A stretch of DNA of 64,000 bases from Gordonia sp. ABSL11-1 (GTDB lineage: Bacteria > Actinomycetota > Actinomycetes > Mycobacteriales > Mycobacteriaceae), in NCBI RefSeq assembly GCF_030315685.1, contig NZ_JASXSI010000017.1, positions 1 to 64,000 on the forward strand, in the 5' to 3' direction. The notes under the pieces were generated by a model. The model made no database searches, was not told the DNA's origin, and worked only from the letters and a program-made list of their open reading frames with translations. Positions 1-11,113 of this stretch are shown here, piece after piece. The first letter of the stretch is position 1. The number at the start of each line of letters is the position of its first letter. The translations under genes were made by a program, and so were the position numbers.

Positions 1-1774
<1,774 letters not shown>

Positions 1775-1778
<4 letters not shown>

Positions 1779-2440
1779 CCACGGACACCTCCGCACTCTC
1801 CGACCTCGGGCCAGCGGCGACGTCGCTCGAGGGCGTCGTCCGCGTCGAGACCCATTCGCGCGCGGCCAGCACACCCATGCTCGTGGACCGGGTCCGCTCG
1901 GTCTATCCCCACCATCAGATCTATGGCGACTTCTGCACCGTGCAGGGTTACGTCGACGCGCCGCCCCGCGCCCTGTACGACTGGCTCGCAGACACGCGCT
2001 CGCTGGAAGAATGGACGTACAGCACAAGAGATTTCGCGACCACCGCTGAACCCGGCCTGTGGGTCGGACATGATCGGCTCAACGACGACACCGAGATCTA
2101 TGTCCGCACGATCGCCAACGCTGACGCCATGACGGTCGACTACCACTGCGCCTGGGATCAGGGCACGCACCTGTGGATGATCTACCTGATGCGCGTCGTC
2201 GACGCCCGCACGGTGCTCGACCGTCCCGGGTCGGTGGTGCTGTGGACGAACTGTCGACACCCGTTCTACGACGACAACCCCTACCCCGATACCGCACCCG
2301 AGGGACGGACCGAATGGGTCGGCGACCTCTGGGACATGTTCGCCGCCGGGCACCAGATCGAACTCGACAACCTGACCGCGATCGCCGAGTACCGGCATCG
2401 CAACGATCTCCCCCTGACTCCCGAATGGATGCGTTCATGA
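1775..2440 (+). CDS. SRPBCC (START-like) family protein, possible cyclase/aromatase-type
   Basis: The 221-residue protein carries a START/SRPBCC-like signature from about residue 45 (VQGYVDAPPRALYDWLADTRSLEEW), which matches the 'polyketide cyclase/dehydrase' type of helix-grip fold. No signal peptide or membrane segment is visible. Both ends overlap neighbours by 4 bp (ATGA), so it is translationally coupled to the ThDP enzyme before it and the KAS III-like enzyme after it. Such proteins bind hydrophobic ligands or act as cyclases or dehydratases. Its place in the operon suggests it handles an intermediate of the pathway, but the reaction is unknown. The family call rests on fold-level resemblance only. 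Confidence 0.65.
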
Positions 2441-3483
2441 CCCCGACCACCGCAACCCCGACCACCTCGACGCCGATCGCCCTGGCGGACCTCGCCACGT
2501 ATCGGCCGGTGAATCGTGTTCCCGCCGAGTACTTCGCGCAGTTCGCCGAAGCCGACGAGCTCGCCGACAACATCATGTTCCGTGCCCCCGCGTTCCGCCA
2601 CCACGCCGCCGAGGACGAGACCTCCGCGGACATGATCGTCGAGGCCGCCCGCCACCTCACGGAGCGCCACGGAGACGGCTACCTCGACGACGTCGACGTC
2701 ATCCTGACGCACAGTCAGCTCCCCGAGGTGCCCGTGCGCGGGTGCGTGGGCGAGGTGGCGCACCGGCTCGGTCTGCGACCGACGACGGTCCTCGACGTCC
2801 ACAACGGCGGATGCGCGGCCTTCGTGCACATGATCGAGATCGCCGGCGCCCTGCTCCGCGCGAACGGCGGACGCAAGGCCCTGATCGGCCTCGCCCAGAA
2901 CAGCGCCGGGCAGATCTTCACGCAGGAACAGGTCCGCACCAAGGCCCAGGCGGCCGTCCCGGGCGACGGCGCGGCCGTGGCGACCATCACCGTCGGCGAG
3001 CACGGGAACCCGGTGTTGGGCACCGAATGCCGCTCCTTCGGGCAGTATTCCGCGGACATGACGGCCGTCGCCGAGCCCGAGCGGAAGTACTGGGAGGCAG
3101 GGCCGGGCCAGATCCACGTCGGATTCACCGAGGCGAAGATCGCCAAGGTCCTCGCGCGGGGCAATCGAATGGTGCCCGAGGTGGCACTCGAGCTGGCACA
3201 CCGCATCGGAGTCCCTCCCGGCGACCTCGATCTCTTCGTCACGAATCAACCGAACCGCATCTTCCTGCGGAACTGGCGTGACGCCCTCGAACTGCCCCAC
3301 GACCGTCATCCCGACACGTTCGACGAGTGCGGCAACCTGTTCGCAGTCGGTATCCCGATGACGCTCGATGCGGCCGTCGAGGCAGGACGGGTCCGGCCCG
3401 GTGACCTCATCATGATGTCGGCGTTCGCCCACGCGGGCGATTTCGCCGCCGCCGGAGCGATCCGCTGGAACGCGCGTACATGA
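2437..3483 (+). CDS. 3-oxoacyl-ACP synthase III (FabH/KAS III)-like protein with His-to-Asn change in the triad
   Basis: 348 residues from the ATG that overlaps the previous stop by 4 bp. The nucleophile is Cys126 (VLDVHNGGCAAFVHMIE). The C-terminal half aligns well with FabH: the Asn of the triad is N300 in DECGNLFAVGIPMTLDAA, followed by AGRVRPGDLIMMSAFAHAG. The usual catalytic His motif (PHQAN) reads TNQPN here, so the position normally holding His is Asn270 (codon AAT at 3244-3246). Changed triads are known among KAS III-like enzymes that do something other than start fatty acid synthesis, so ordinary FabH function is unlikely. It probably transfers or condenses an acyl group in the same pathway as its coupled neighbours. 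Confidence 0.8.
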   Translation: MTPTTATPTTSTPIALADLATYRPVNRVPAEYFAQFAEADELADNIMFRAPAFRHHAAEDETSADMIVEAARHLTERHGDGYLDDVDVILTHSQLPEVPVRGCVGEVAHRLGLRPTTVLDVHNGGCAAFVHMIEIAGALLRANGGRKALIGLAQNSAGQIFTQEQVRTKAQAAVPGDGAAVATITVGEHGNPVLGTECRSFGQYSADMTAVAEPERKYWEAGPGQIHVGFTEAKIAKVLARGNRMVPEVALELAHRIGVPPGDLDLFVTNQPNRIFLRNWRDALELPHDRHPDTFDECGNLFAVGIPMTLDAAVEAGRVRPGDLIMMSAFAHAGDFAAAGAIRWNART

Positions 3484-4529
3484 CCGCCCTGCTGGGGTCC
3501 CCGGCACACGCGCACGGACCGGTCGGCGAGATCCGTTGCGATCTCAACGAATCCGCTCACCCACCGCTGCCGTCGGTGATCGCGGCGCTACGCGATCACG
3601 TGGGCGCCGAGCATCGGTATCCCCCGATGCGGCCCGACGCCGTGCGCCGCGCCGTCGCCCATCACCTCGGCGTCACCGACGATCAGGTCACCGTGGGCGC
3701 CGGCGCCACCGCGGTCGCCGTCGCGATCCTCGCCGACTGCGCGCTACGCGCCCGCCGCAGGGGCGTGACCGATGTGCGGATCGCAACGCCGGTACCGACG
3801 TTCGACGGCTTCGGCATGATCGCGGACATGCTCGGACTGCGGCTCGATCCCACCCCGCTCACCGCGGACGGACGACCCGACCTCGACGCACTCGCCGAGC
3901 GATCGGGACCGCGGACGGCCGCCCTGATCGTGTGCTCGCCGCACAACCCGACCGGGGCCGTCGTCGGCGAGACCGCGCTGCGCACACTCCTCCGCGCGGT
4001 GGCGCCAGAGGTGACGGTGATCCTGGATCAGGCCTATGTCGAGTACTGCACGGATCCGCCGGACATCCGGTCGATGATCCGCGATCACCCGAATCTGGTC
4101 GTCGTGCGCACCTTCTCGAAGGCCTACGGCCTTGCCGGTCTCCGTGTGGGTTACGCGCTGGGTTCGAGGGCGACGATCGCAGCGGCCCGCGCGCACGAGG
4201 TTCCGTTCTCCGTCGGAGCAGCGGCCCATGTCGCAGTCCCGATCGCGCTGGCGGCGCAACGGGAACTGGCGCAGCGCACCCGGTCGACGCGCACCGAACG
4301 CGATCGGCTGGCAACGATGTTGGGATCGATGGGTTGCCACGTCCTGCCCGGGGAGGCGAACTTCGTCTATCTCCCCGGCCCCGACGGCATCGCGATCGGG
4401 CACACGCTGCGCACGGCCGGCGTCATCACGCGGGAGTTCGGCAACCATGGCTGCCGCGTCACCGTCGGCGACCGACGCACCACCGATCACATCGTCGCCG
4501 CGGTGCGGACAGCGGCGCTCCTCGTGTGA
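3480..4529 (+). CDS. PLP-dependent aminotransferase, HisC-like (class I/II)
   Basis: 349 residues, fold-type I. The Schiff-base lysine is K214 in RTFSKAYGLAGLRVGYALG. The cofactor-contact motifs are SPHNPTGA (about 153-160) and DQAYVEY (D183, Y186). The substrate-carboxylate Arg lies in CRVTVGD near the C-terminus. Overall it resembles histidinol-phosphate aminotransferase, but it sits away from any his genes and overlaps the KAS III-like gene by 4 bp (ATGA). It is therefore more likely to aminate a ketone made by the ThDP enzyme/KAS pair than to serve histidine synthesis. It ends the operon; the convergent ABC-F gene stops 34 bp away. Confidence 0.85.
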   Translation: MTALLGSPAHAHGPVGEIRCDLNESAHPPLPSVIAALRDHVGAEHRYPPMRPDAVRRAVAHHLGVTDDQVTVGAGATAVAVAILADCALRARRRGVTDVRIATPVPTFDGFGMIADMLGLRLDPTPLTADGRPDLDALAERSGPRTAALIVCSPHNPTGAVVGETALRTLLRAVAPEVTVILDQAYVEYCTDPPDIRSMIRDHPNLVVVRTFSKAYGLAGLRVGYALGSRATIAAARAHEVPFSVGAAAHVAVPIALAAQRELAQRTRSTRTERDRLATMLGSMGCHVLPGEANFVYLPGPDGIAIGHTLRTAGVITREFGNHGCRVTVGDRRTTDHIVAAVRTAALLV

Positions 4530-4563
4530 GCCCGAGCCTGATCAGATCGGGATACGCCATGAC

Positions 4564-6192
4564 TCAGGCGAGTTCGATGAGTTCCTGGTATTCGTCGGAC
4601 CAGTGATCCTCGGTGCCGTCGGGCAGCAGGATCACGCGCTGCGGATCGAGCGCGGCAGCGGCCCCGGGATCGTGGGTCACCAGCACGACGGCGCCCGTGT
4701 AGCTGCGGAGCGCGTCGAGGACCTGCTCTCGCGAGATCGGGTCGAGGTTGTTCGTAGGCTCGTCGAGCAGCAGGACATTCGCCGCCGACGACACCAGCCC
4801 GGCGAGTGTGAGGCGCGTCTTCTCACCGCCCGAGAGAGTGCCGGCCGGCTGCTCGAGTTGCGCGCCGCTGAACATGAACGCGCCCAACAGGCCTCGCAGA
4901 TCCTGTTCCCCTGCATCCGGCGCGGCATGACGGATGTTCTCCCACACCGAGGCCATGTCGTCGAGTGTGTCGTGTTCTTGAGCGAAGTAGCCGATCTTGA
5001 GCCCATAACCCGGATCCATGGTCCCCGCGTCCGGTTTCTCGACGCCGGCGAGCAGTTTGAGCAATGTGGTCTTGCCGGCGCCGTTGAGACCGAGCACCAC
5101 GACACGGCTGCCCTTGTCGATCGCGAGGTCGACACCGGTGAAGATCTCCAGCGACCCGTAGTTCTTGGTGAGCCCACTGGCCATCAGCGGGGTCTTGCCG
5201 CACGATGCCGGCTCGGGGAACCGGATGCGTGCGGTGCGGTCGGCCACCCGCTCCTCGTCGAGCGCATCGAGCATGCGGTCGGCTCGTTTGAGCATGTTCT
5301 GTGCCGCGGTGGCCTTCGTCGCCTTCGCACCCAGTTTCGCCGCCTGGGTCCGCAGTGCACTGGCCTTCTTCTCCGCGTTGGCCCGTTCGCGCTTGCGACG
5401 CTGCTCGTCGGTCGCACGGGCGTCGAGGTAACGCTTCCAGCCCATGTTGTAGACGTCGGCCTCACCGCGGACCGCATCGAGGAACCACACCCGATTGACG
5501 ACATCCGCGAGCAGCTCGACGTCGTGGCTGATCACCACGAGCCCGCCCTCATGGTTCTGCAGGAATCCGCGCAGCCAGGTGATGGAGTCGGCGTCGAGGT
5601 GGTTGGTAGGCTCGTCCAGGAGAAGTGTGGTGTCGGATTTCCCTGAACCGTCAGAGGCGGCGAACAGGATGCGTGCCAACTCGATACGCCGGCGCTGACC
5701 CCCGGACAGGGTGCGCAGCGGCTGCCCGAGCACCCGGTCGGGCAGACCGAGGCTGTTGCAGATCCGGGCAGCCTCCGATTCCGCCACGTAACCGCCGAGG
5801 GCGGAGAACCGCTCCTCGAGCCGACCGTACTTCGAGACCGCCCTGTCGCGGATCTGGTCGTCGGCGGCCTCGGCCATCAACGCCTGCTGCTTCTCCATCT
5901 GGTGCAGGATCGAGTCGAGACCGCGCGCCGACAACACGCGATCCTTGGCCAGGACGTCGAGGTCCCCCTCCTTCGGATCCTGCGGGAGATAGCCGAGTTC
6001 ACCGCTGCGCATGATGGCGCCGGCGTACGGCTCGGTCTCACCGGCGAGAATCCGGAGGGTCGTCGTCTTCCCGGCACCGTTACGGCCGACGAGACCGATC
6101 CGGTCGCCGGGTTGGATGCGGAGGGCGGAGCGGGGCGCCGACAACAGGGTCCGAGCACCCGCTCGAACTTCCAGGTCGGTCGCGGTGATCAC
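4564..6192 (-). CDS. ABC-F family ATPase (ribosome-associated type)
   Basis: 542 residues with two ABC ATPase domains and no membrane segment, the ABC-F layout. Walker A motifs are GRNGAGKTT (near residue 37) and GLNGAGKTT (near 360). Signature motifs are LSGGQRRRIELARIL and LSGGEKTRLTLAGL, with Walker B LLLDEPTNHLD and LLLDEPTNNLD. Between them lies a charged, Lys/Arg-rich linker (about 255-310). ABC-F proteins bind the ribosomal E site and affect translation or antibiotic resistance; this length and start resemble mycobacterial Rv1473. It is convergent with the biosynthetic operon and divergent from the SDR gene. A resistance role should not be assumed. Confidence 0.9.
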   Translation of the reverse strand: MITATDLEVRAGARTLLSAPRSALRIQPGDRIGLVGRNGAGKTTTLRILAGETEPYAGAIMRSGELGYLPQDPKEGDLDVLAKDRVLSARGLDSILHQMEKQQALMAEAADDQIRDRAVSKYGRLEERFSALGGYVAESEAARICNSLGLPDRVLGQPLRTLSGGQRRRIELARILFAASDGSGKSDTTLLLDEPTNHLDADSITWLRGFLQNHEGGLVVISHDVELLADVVNRVWFLDAVRGEADVYNMGWKRYLDARATDEQRRKRERANAEKKASALRTQAAKLGAKATKATAAQNMLKRADRMLDALDEERVADRTARIRFPEPASCGKTPLMASGLTKNYGSLEIFTGVDLAIDKGSRVVVLGLNGAGKTTLLKLLAGVEKPDAGTMDPGYGLKIGYFAQEHDTLDDMASVWENIRHAAPDAGEQDLRGLLGAFMFSGAQLEQPAGTLSGGEKTRLTLAGLVSSAANVLLLDEPTNNLDPISREQVLDALRSYTGAVVLVTHDPGAAAALDPQRVILLPDGTEDHWSDEYQELIELA

Positions 6193-6277
6193 GACGAATC
6201 AGTCTACCCACGTCCCGCCACCGGTTTTCCACCCGAGGACGCCACCGACCGATGGCACTGCCGCTACCGTGTGGGGA

Positions 6278-7072
6278 GTGACCGAACCCACACCCACACA
6301 GCTGTCCTCAGATCTCACCGGCAAGTCCGCACTCGTGACCGGCGCGAGCCGCGGCATCGGCCTGGCCATCGCCACCGAACTGGCCCGACGCGGCGCCGCG
6401 GTGGTCGTCACCAGCCGCAAACCCGAGCCGCTCGAGGCCGCTGCGGAGTCGATCCGCGCCGCCGTCCCGGGCGCGACCGTGTCCGCTTGCCCGGGCAACA
6501 CCGGTGACGAAACTCACCGCGCCGAGGCGGTCGCCGCGACGGTCGCGCAGGGAGGCGGAGTCGACATCCTGATCAACAACACCGGAATCAACCCGCTGTT
6601 CGGTCCACTGATGGACGCCGACCTGGGTGGGTTCCGCAAGCTACTCGACACCAACGTCGTGGCCGCGCTCGGCTTCATCCAGCAGGCATTCCACGCCGGC
6701 ATGCGCGAGAACGGAGGCGCCGTCGTCAACATCTCGTCGGTCGCCGGCATCCGCTCCACCGGCGTGATCGCGGCCTACGGCGCGTCGAAGGCGGCGATGA
6801 TCCGGCTGACCGCCGAACTGGCGTGGGAACTCGGACCGGCGAACATCCGCGTGAACGCCATCGCCCCGGCCATCGTGCGGACACAGTTCGCCCAGGACCT
6901 GATCGCCGGCGACAACGAGGCCCGCGCACTCAAGTCCTATCCACTGGGTCGTCTCGGCGAACCCGACGACATCGCACGGGCCGCCGCGTTCCTCGCCTCC
7001 GCCGAGTCCGGATGGATCACGGGACAGACGCTGGCCGTCGACGGCGGGACGCTCTCCACCGGCTCGATGTGA
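6278..7072 (+). CDS. Short-chain dehydrogenase/reductase (FabG-like)
   Basis: 264 residues from GTG. Classical SDR signs: cofactor loop TGASRGIG near residue 20, NNTG in place of NNAG, catalytic Ser in NISSVAG, YGASK for the Tyr/Lys pair, and a C-terminal GQTLAVDGG. It should be an NAD(P)-dependent oxidoreductase; the substrate is unknown. The chosen GTG has TACCGT (6265-6270) seven bases upstream, a -10 box at the spacing of leaderless actinobacterial transcripts. An upstream in-frame GTG at 6269 would add three residues. The stop overlaps the lycopene cyclase GTG by 4 bp, so the two are co-translated. Confidence 0.88.
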   Translation: MTEPTPTQLSSDLTGKSALVTGASRGIGLAIATELARRGAAVVVTSRKPEPLEAAAESIRAAVPGATVSACPGNTGDETHRAEAVAATVAQGGGVDILINNTGINPLFGPLMDADLGGFRKLLDTNVVAALGFIQQAFHAGMRENGGAVVNISSVAGIRSTGVIAAYGASKAAMIRLTAELAWELGPANIRVNAIAPAIVRTQFAQDLIAGDNEARALKSYPLGRLGEPDDIARAAAFLASAESGWITGQTLAVDGGTLSTGSM

Positions 7073-8193
7073 CCGCCGCGATCACCGACGTGGCCGTGGT
7101 CGGTGCGGGACCTGCGGGTCGCGCACTGGCCCACCACCTGGTCCTCCGGGGGCTGACCGTCACGATCGTCGATCCCCACCCGGGCGCGCCCTGGCGCCCG
7201 ACCTACGCCTGTTGGACCGACGAGTTGCCGACGTGGCTACCGGCCGACGCGGCGTCGGCCCAGGTCGATTCCGTCGAGATCCGCACTCCGGACACAGTCC
7301 GGATCGCCCGGGGCTACAGCGTGATCGACAATGCGGAGCTGCAACGCGCCCTGACCGTCGACGGGGCCCGCGTCGTCGCCGAACGGGCGACCCGGATCGC
7401 ACCGGACCACCTGATCACCGACTCCGGCATCGTCCGGGCGTCCACCGTCGTCGACGCCCGCGGCACGTCCGGCCAGGGACCACGCCAGACCGCGTTCGGC
7501 GTGGTGGTCACCCGGGAGCGGGCACGTCCCGTCCTCGGTGCGGCCGAGGCGGTTCTGATGGACTGGACACCCATCGACAACACCGACGACGCCACGCTCG
7601 ACGACTCGGCCGTGCCGTCGTTCCTCTACGCGATCCCACTCGACGACGAGCGGGTGCTGTTGGAGGAGACGTGCCTCGCCGGGGACCCGCCCCTGACCAT
7701 CGCGCGACTGCGCGCGCGCCTGGAGGCCCGCCTGGGCGGGCTCACCGAGGATGCGCTCGACACCGAATCCGTCTCGTTCTCGCTCGAGGGCATCGATTCC
7801 CCGTGGCGGCGCACCCCGCTGCCGTTCGGAGCACGAGGCGGCCTGCTTCATCCGGCTACCGGCTACAGCATCGGCATGTCATTCACCGCGGCGGGCATCG
7901 TCGCCGATGCCATTGCCGGTGGCCGGGCGCCCGCCGACGACCTGTGGCCTTCGGGAGCCCGTGGCGTGCATCGGCTGCGCACGGCGGGACTGCACGCGCT
8001 GCTGGCCCTCGACGCCGACCAGACCCGGGCGTTCTTCGACACCTTTGCGCGTCTGCCGGTCGCGCGTCAGCGCGCGTACCTGTCGGGGCGGACGGATCTG
8101 CCCGGATCCGTCGCGGCGATGCTCACCCTGTTCGCGCGGGCGGACCACCGGACCCGGCGTACCCTCGCCCGCGCCGTGCTTTCCGGGCGTTGA
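7069..8193 (+). CDS. Lycopene cyclase family protein (CrtL/CrtY-type flavoprotein)
   Basis: 374 residues from the GTG that overlaps the SDR stop (GTGA). The N-terminus has an FAD/NAD-binding beta-alpha-beta motif (VAVVGAGPAGRALA). Family motifs follow: FLYAIPLDDERVLLEETCLA near the middle and GGLLHPATGYSIGMSF near residue 265. The enzyme closes the ends of lycopene to make cyclic carotenoids. No crtE, crtB or crtI lies nearby, so carotenoid precursors must come from genes elsewhere. Coupling to an SDR suggests the partner may act on a carotenoid or other lipid; that is inference. Confidence 0.85.
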   Translation: MTAAITDVAVVGAGPAGRALAHHLVLRGLTVTIVDPHPGAPWRPTYACWTDELPTWLPADAASAQVDSVEIRTPDTVRIARGYSVIDNAELQRALTVDGARVVAERATRIAPDHLITDSGIVRASTVVDARGTSGQGPRQTAFGVVVTRERARPVLGAAEAVLMDWTPIDNTDDATLDDSAVPSFLYAIPLDDERVLLEETCLAGDPPLTIARLRARLEARLGGLTEDALDTESVSFSLEGIDSPWRRTPLPFGARGGLLHPATGYSIGMSFTAAGIVADAIAGGRAPADDLWPSGARGVHRLRTAGLHALLALDADQTRAFFDTFARLPVARQRAYLSGRTDLPGSVAAMLTLFARADHRTRRTLARAVLSGR

Positions 8194-8210
8194 CGCGGTC
8201 GGGGACCATC

Positions 8211-8225
8211 GCTCCGTAAGGGAGC
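8211..8225. terminator. Possible bidirectional terminator hairpin
   Basis: GCTCC-GTAAG-GGAGC, a 5-bp stem with a 5-base loop, lies in the 35-bp gap between two converging genes. There is no T run, which is common for terminators in this GC-rich group. The support is weak. Confidence 0.35.
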
Positions 8226-8228
8226 CGG

Positions 8229-8390
8229 TCAGTGGCGCTGGTCCAGGGTCACCGGTGCGAACGCGTCGGACTCGTCGGCGACGACATCGCGGTCGGTGGC
8301 CGGATAGTCCTCGGCATCGTCGTCGACCTCGATCGACTGCTCGATGAGGTCTGCGTCGTCGGCGGACGGGATCGGGTCGTTCACGGTCAT
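8229..8390 (-). CDS. Small acidic hypothetical protein
   Basis: 53 residues, very rich in Asp and Glu (EQSIEVDDDAEDYPATDRD), with no Cys and no membrane segment. The ATG at 8390 is preceded by a good ribosome site (GGAAGAGGTGCGCG-ATG), which supports a real gene. It is followed by a convergent lycopene cyclase and preceded by the 3' end of pnkp. I do not recognise a family. Its composition suggests a disordered protein. Confidence 0.6.
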   Translation of the reverse strand: MTVNDPIPSADDADLIEQSIEVDDDAEDYPATDRDVVADESDAFAPVTLDQRH

Positions 8391-8506
8391 CGCGCACCTC
8401 TTCCGACTGTCGCGTTGATTGGTACACCTCCACGGTAACCATCTCCGCTGTGACGTCCAGGACTGATGTCCGGGCCGATCCGTCCGGTGTGGGTGAGAGC
8501 TGAAAC

Positions 8507-11113
8507 TCAGAGCCGCGAATCGACCGGTTCGGACTCGCACGCGAGGATCGCGAATACACATTCGTGGATTCGCCACAACGGCGCTCCCTCGCGGTGGCGC
8601 GCAAGCGCCTCCCGCGCGAGCTGATACTCACGCATGGCCATCGAGCGCTTGTGCCGCAGGTCTCGCGAACGCAGCCGGTGCAGGTCGCCGAGATACGACG
8701 GCCCGTAGATGAGCCGCAGGTACTCGGCCCCCCGCACCTTCAGCCCGGGGACCACCACCCGGTTGCGTGCGTCGCGTACGAGGTTGCCGATCGGTTTGAC
8801 GACCATGCCCTCTCCCCCATCCGCCGTCATCTCCGCCCACCACGCGGCGCCGTCGGCACGCGAGCGCTCCGATCCGGTGTCGACGACGCGTCGCCGCGTG
8901 GTGGTGAAGAGCTCCGGATCCGCACCCGCCAGACGGTCTGCGGTCTCGAGATGCCAGGTGTGCGGACGATTCTCGAACGTCTCGTCGGCGCCCTCGGCTC
9001 CGGCCGCGAGCACCTCGAAGGTCGCGATACGGATGTCGTCGACGCCGGCACCCGGACGGACGTAGCGGAGCAGGGCGTCGGCGAATGCCGACACGTCGGT
9101 GCTGTGGCGGGTCGTCACCGCGATCTGCTCCGCGACATCGAGCCCCCGCTCGGCGGCGTCGCGCAACTCGGACGTCAACAACGCCAGCTCCGGCTCGGCG
9201 GCTGCCGGTACCGACGCGAACTGATCGCGGATCAGGCCCTCGCCCTTGATGTTCCACGGCAAGAGCTCGGCGTCCAGGATCAGTCGACGACACCCCAGGT
9301 CGTCGAACACATCCCGCGCCGCGGCCCGGATCCGGGCGAGCAGGGCGGCGGTCGTCGCCGGCTCGAAGAACGGACGGCCCGTTCGTGTGTAGATCGCGCC
9401 GAGTCCCCCGTCGTACACGCCGAACCCGAGGCGGGCGTCGTCGTCGTCGCGCGTCACCACCACGACCGCCCGTGATCCCATGTGCTTCTCCTCGCAGATC
9501 ACCTCGGTCACGCCGAGTTCTGCGTAGGTCGCGAATGCGGATTGCGGGTCCTCCAGCAGGTCGGGATCGACGCTGCCGGCCGGACTCATCGTCGGCGGCA
9601 GATACCGCAACCAGCGGGGATCCACGGCGTACCGCGACATCACCTCGAGGGCGGCGGCTGCGTTCTCCTCCCGAACCGTCACCGGCGGTCCGAAACGTGT
9701 GGTGACGATGCGCTTTCCGATGACGTCATCGAGGTTCAGCGCGGCCCGGACGCGGGCGTCGGCGGCCGAGTCCCCATATCCCATCGGACGCTCCGACGAC
9801 CAATAGGTCCGGCCCGCCGGGACATCGACGAGCTCTCCTTCCGGGTACCGCAGCGCGGTGAGGCGCCCCCCGAAGACACAGCCGGTGTCGAGGCACAGCG
9901 TGTTGTTGGTCCACTCGGCCGAAGGAACGGGCGTGTGTCCGTAGACCACCCGTGCGTCACCCCGGTAGTCGCGCGCCCAGTCGACGCGGATCGGATAACC
10001 CCACCGGTCCTGGTCGCCGGTGGTCTCGCCGTACATGGCCAGGTTGCGGACACGACCGGACGTGCGGCCGTGGTAGCGCTGGGGCAGCCCGGCATGCGAG
10101 ACCACGAGGCGCCCCTCGTCGAGGACATAGTGGGAGACGAGCCCGTCGAGGAATTCGATGACCGCATTGCGGAATCCGGCCGTGCAGCCGTCGAGTTGCT
10201 GCACCGATTCGGCCAGGCCGTGGGTGAGCTGGACCGGCTTGTCGGCGCGGCGACCACCCGTGCGCTGCCGCAAGGCGCGGAGCAGCTTCTCCTCGTGATT
10301 GCCGCGGACGCAGATCGCCTGACCCTCGGTCACCATCGACATGACGAGCCGCAGCACCCCGGGCGTGTCCGGTCCACGATCGACCAGATCTCCGACGAAC
10401 ACCGCTCGCCGGCCCTCCGGGTGGTCGAGCACACCGACCTCGCCGTCCGGCGACGACGTGACCGTCCATCCCAGGGCGCGCAACAGGGTCTCGAGTTCGG
10501 CACGACAGCCGTGCACGTCTCCGATGATGTCGAACGGGCCGTGCTGGTCGGTGAGGTCGTTGAACAACCGTGTCCGTGAGACATTCACCTTCTCGGCCGC
10601 GGCCGCACCGATCAGCCTGTGGACAAAGCGAAAACCCTCCTTGCGCAGGTTCTTTCCGCCTTGACGTAACAGCCGGTGCTGACGGACGATCACCGCGTCG
10701 TCGACGTCCGTACGTGCCGCCGACCGTCGCTTGAGCACATCGAGTTCGACGTCGAGAACCACGGCGACGGCGAACACGTCGTACTCCTTCGCCAGTTCGA
10801 GCAGCTTGCGTCGGTCCTCGGTTCGGACCGACGTGGCATCGACGACGGTCAGCAGTCCGCGGCGCAACCGCCGCCCGGCGACGTCGAACAGCGCGCCGAA
10901 CGCGTCCGCCGTGGCACCCTGGTCGGTCGGGTCATCGGCGACGAGCCCCCGAAACGTGTCCGACGACAACACCTCCGTATCGCGGAAGTGGTTGCGGGCG
11001 AAAGTGGATTTCCCGGACCCGGACGCACCGACGAGGACGACCAGACACAGATCGGGCAGTTCGATCGTCGTCGGTTCATCGGTGGTCGGGTGTGTGGGTG
11101 TCGGTGTGGTCAT
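8507..11113 (-). CDS. pnkp: Bacterial polynucleotide kinase-phosphatase-ligase (Pnkp), RNA repair
   Basis: 868 residues, close to the about 870 of Clostridium thermocellum Pnkp. Three modules are visible. The N-terminal 5'-OH kinase has P-loop GASGSGKS at 29-36. The central calcineurin-like 2',3'-phosphatase has GDVHG at 198-202, GDLVDRGPDTPG at 241-252, GNHEE at 271-275 and GHTP at 392-395. The C-terminal adenylyltransferase has the nucleotidyl-lysine motif EKHMGSR, with Lys543. In known systems Pnkp heals and seals broken RNA, notably tRNAs cut by ribotoxins, and needs Hen1 to complete ligation. The start ATG overlaps the hen1 stop by 4 bp, so both are made together. Confidence 0.95.
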   Translation of the reverse strand: MTTPTPTHPTTDEPTTIELPDLCLVVLVGASGSGKSTFARNHFRDTEVLSSDTFRGLVADDPTDQGATADAFGALFDVAGRRLRRGLLTVVDATSVRTEDRRKLLELAKEYDVFAVAVVLDVELDVLKRRSAARTDVDDAVIVRQHRLLRQGGKNLRKEGFRFVHRLIGAAAAEKVNVSRTRLFNDLTDQHGPFDIIGDVHGCRAELETLLRALGWTVTSSPDGEVGVLDHPEGRRAVFVGDLVDRGPDTPGVLRLVMSMVTEGQAICVRGNHEEKLLRALRQRTGGRRADKPVQLTHGLAESVQQLDGCTAGFRNAVIEFLDGLVSHYVLDEGRLVVSHAGLPQRYHGRTSGRVRNLAMYGETTGDQDRWGYPIRVDWARDYRGDARVVYGHTPVPSAEWTNNTLCLDTGCVFGGRLTALRYPEGELVDVPAGRTYWSSERPMGYGDSAADARVRAALNLDDVIGKRIVTTRFGPPVTVREENAAAALEVMSRYAVDPRWLRYLPPTMSPAGSVDPDLLEDPQSAFATYAELGVTEVICEEKHMGSRAVVVVTRDDDDARLGFGVYDGGLGAIYTRTGRPFFEPATTAALLARIRAAARDVFDDLGCRRLILDAELLPWNIKGEGLIRDQFASVPAAAEPELALLTSELRDAAERGLDVAEQIAVTTRHSTDVSAFADALLRYVRPGAGVDDIRIATFEVLAAGAEGADETFENRPHTWHLETADRLAGADPELFTTTRRRVVDTGSERSRADGAAWWAEMTADGGEGMVVKPIGNLVRDARNRVVVPGLKVRGAEYLRLIYGPSYLGDLHRLRSRDLRHKRSMAMREYQLAREALARHREGAPLWRIHECVFAILACESEPVDSRL

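Noticed and set aside
4132..5646. Plus-strand frame across the aminotransferase end and the ABC-F gene
   Set aside because: It is antisense to ABC-F motifs and has no recognisable domain.
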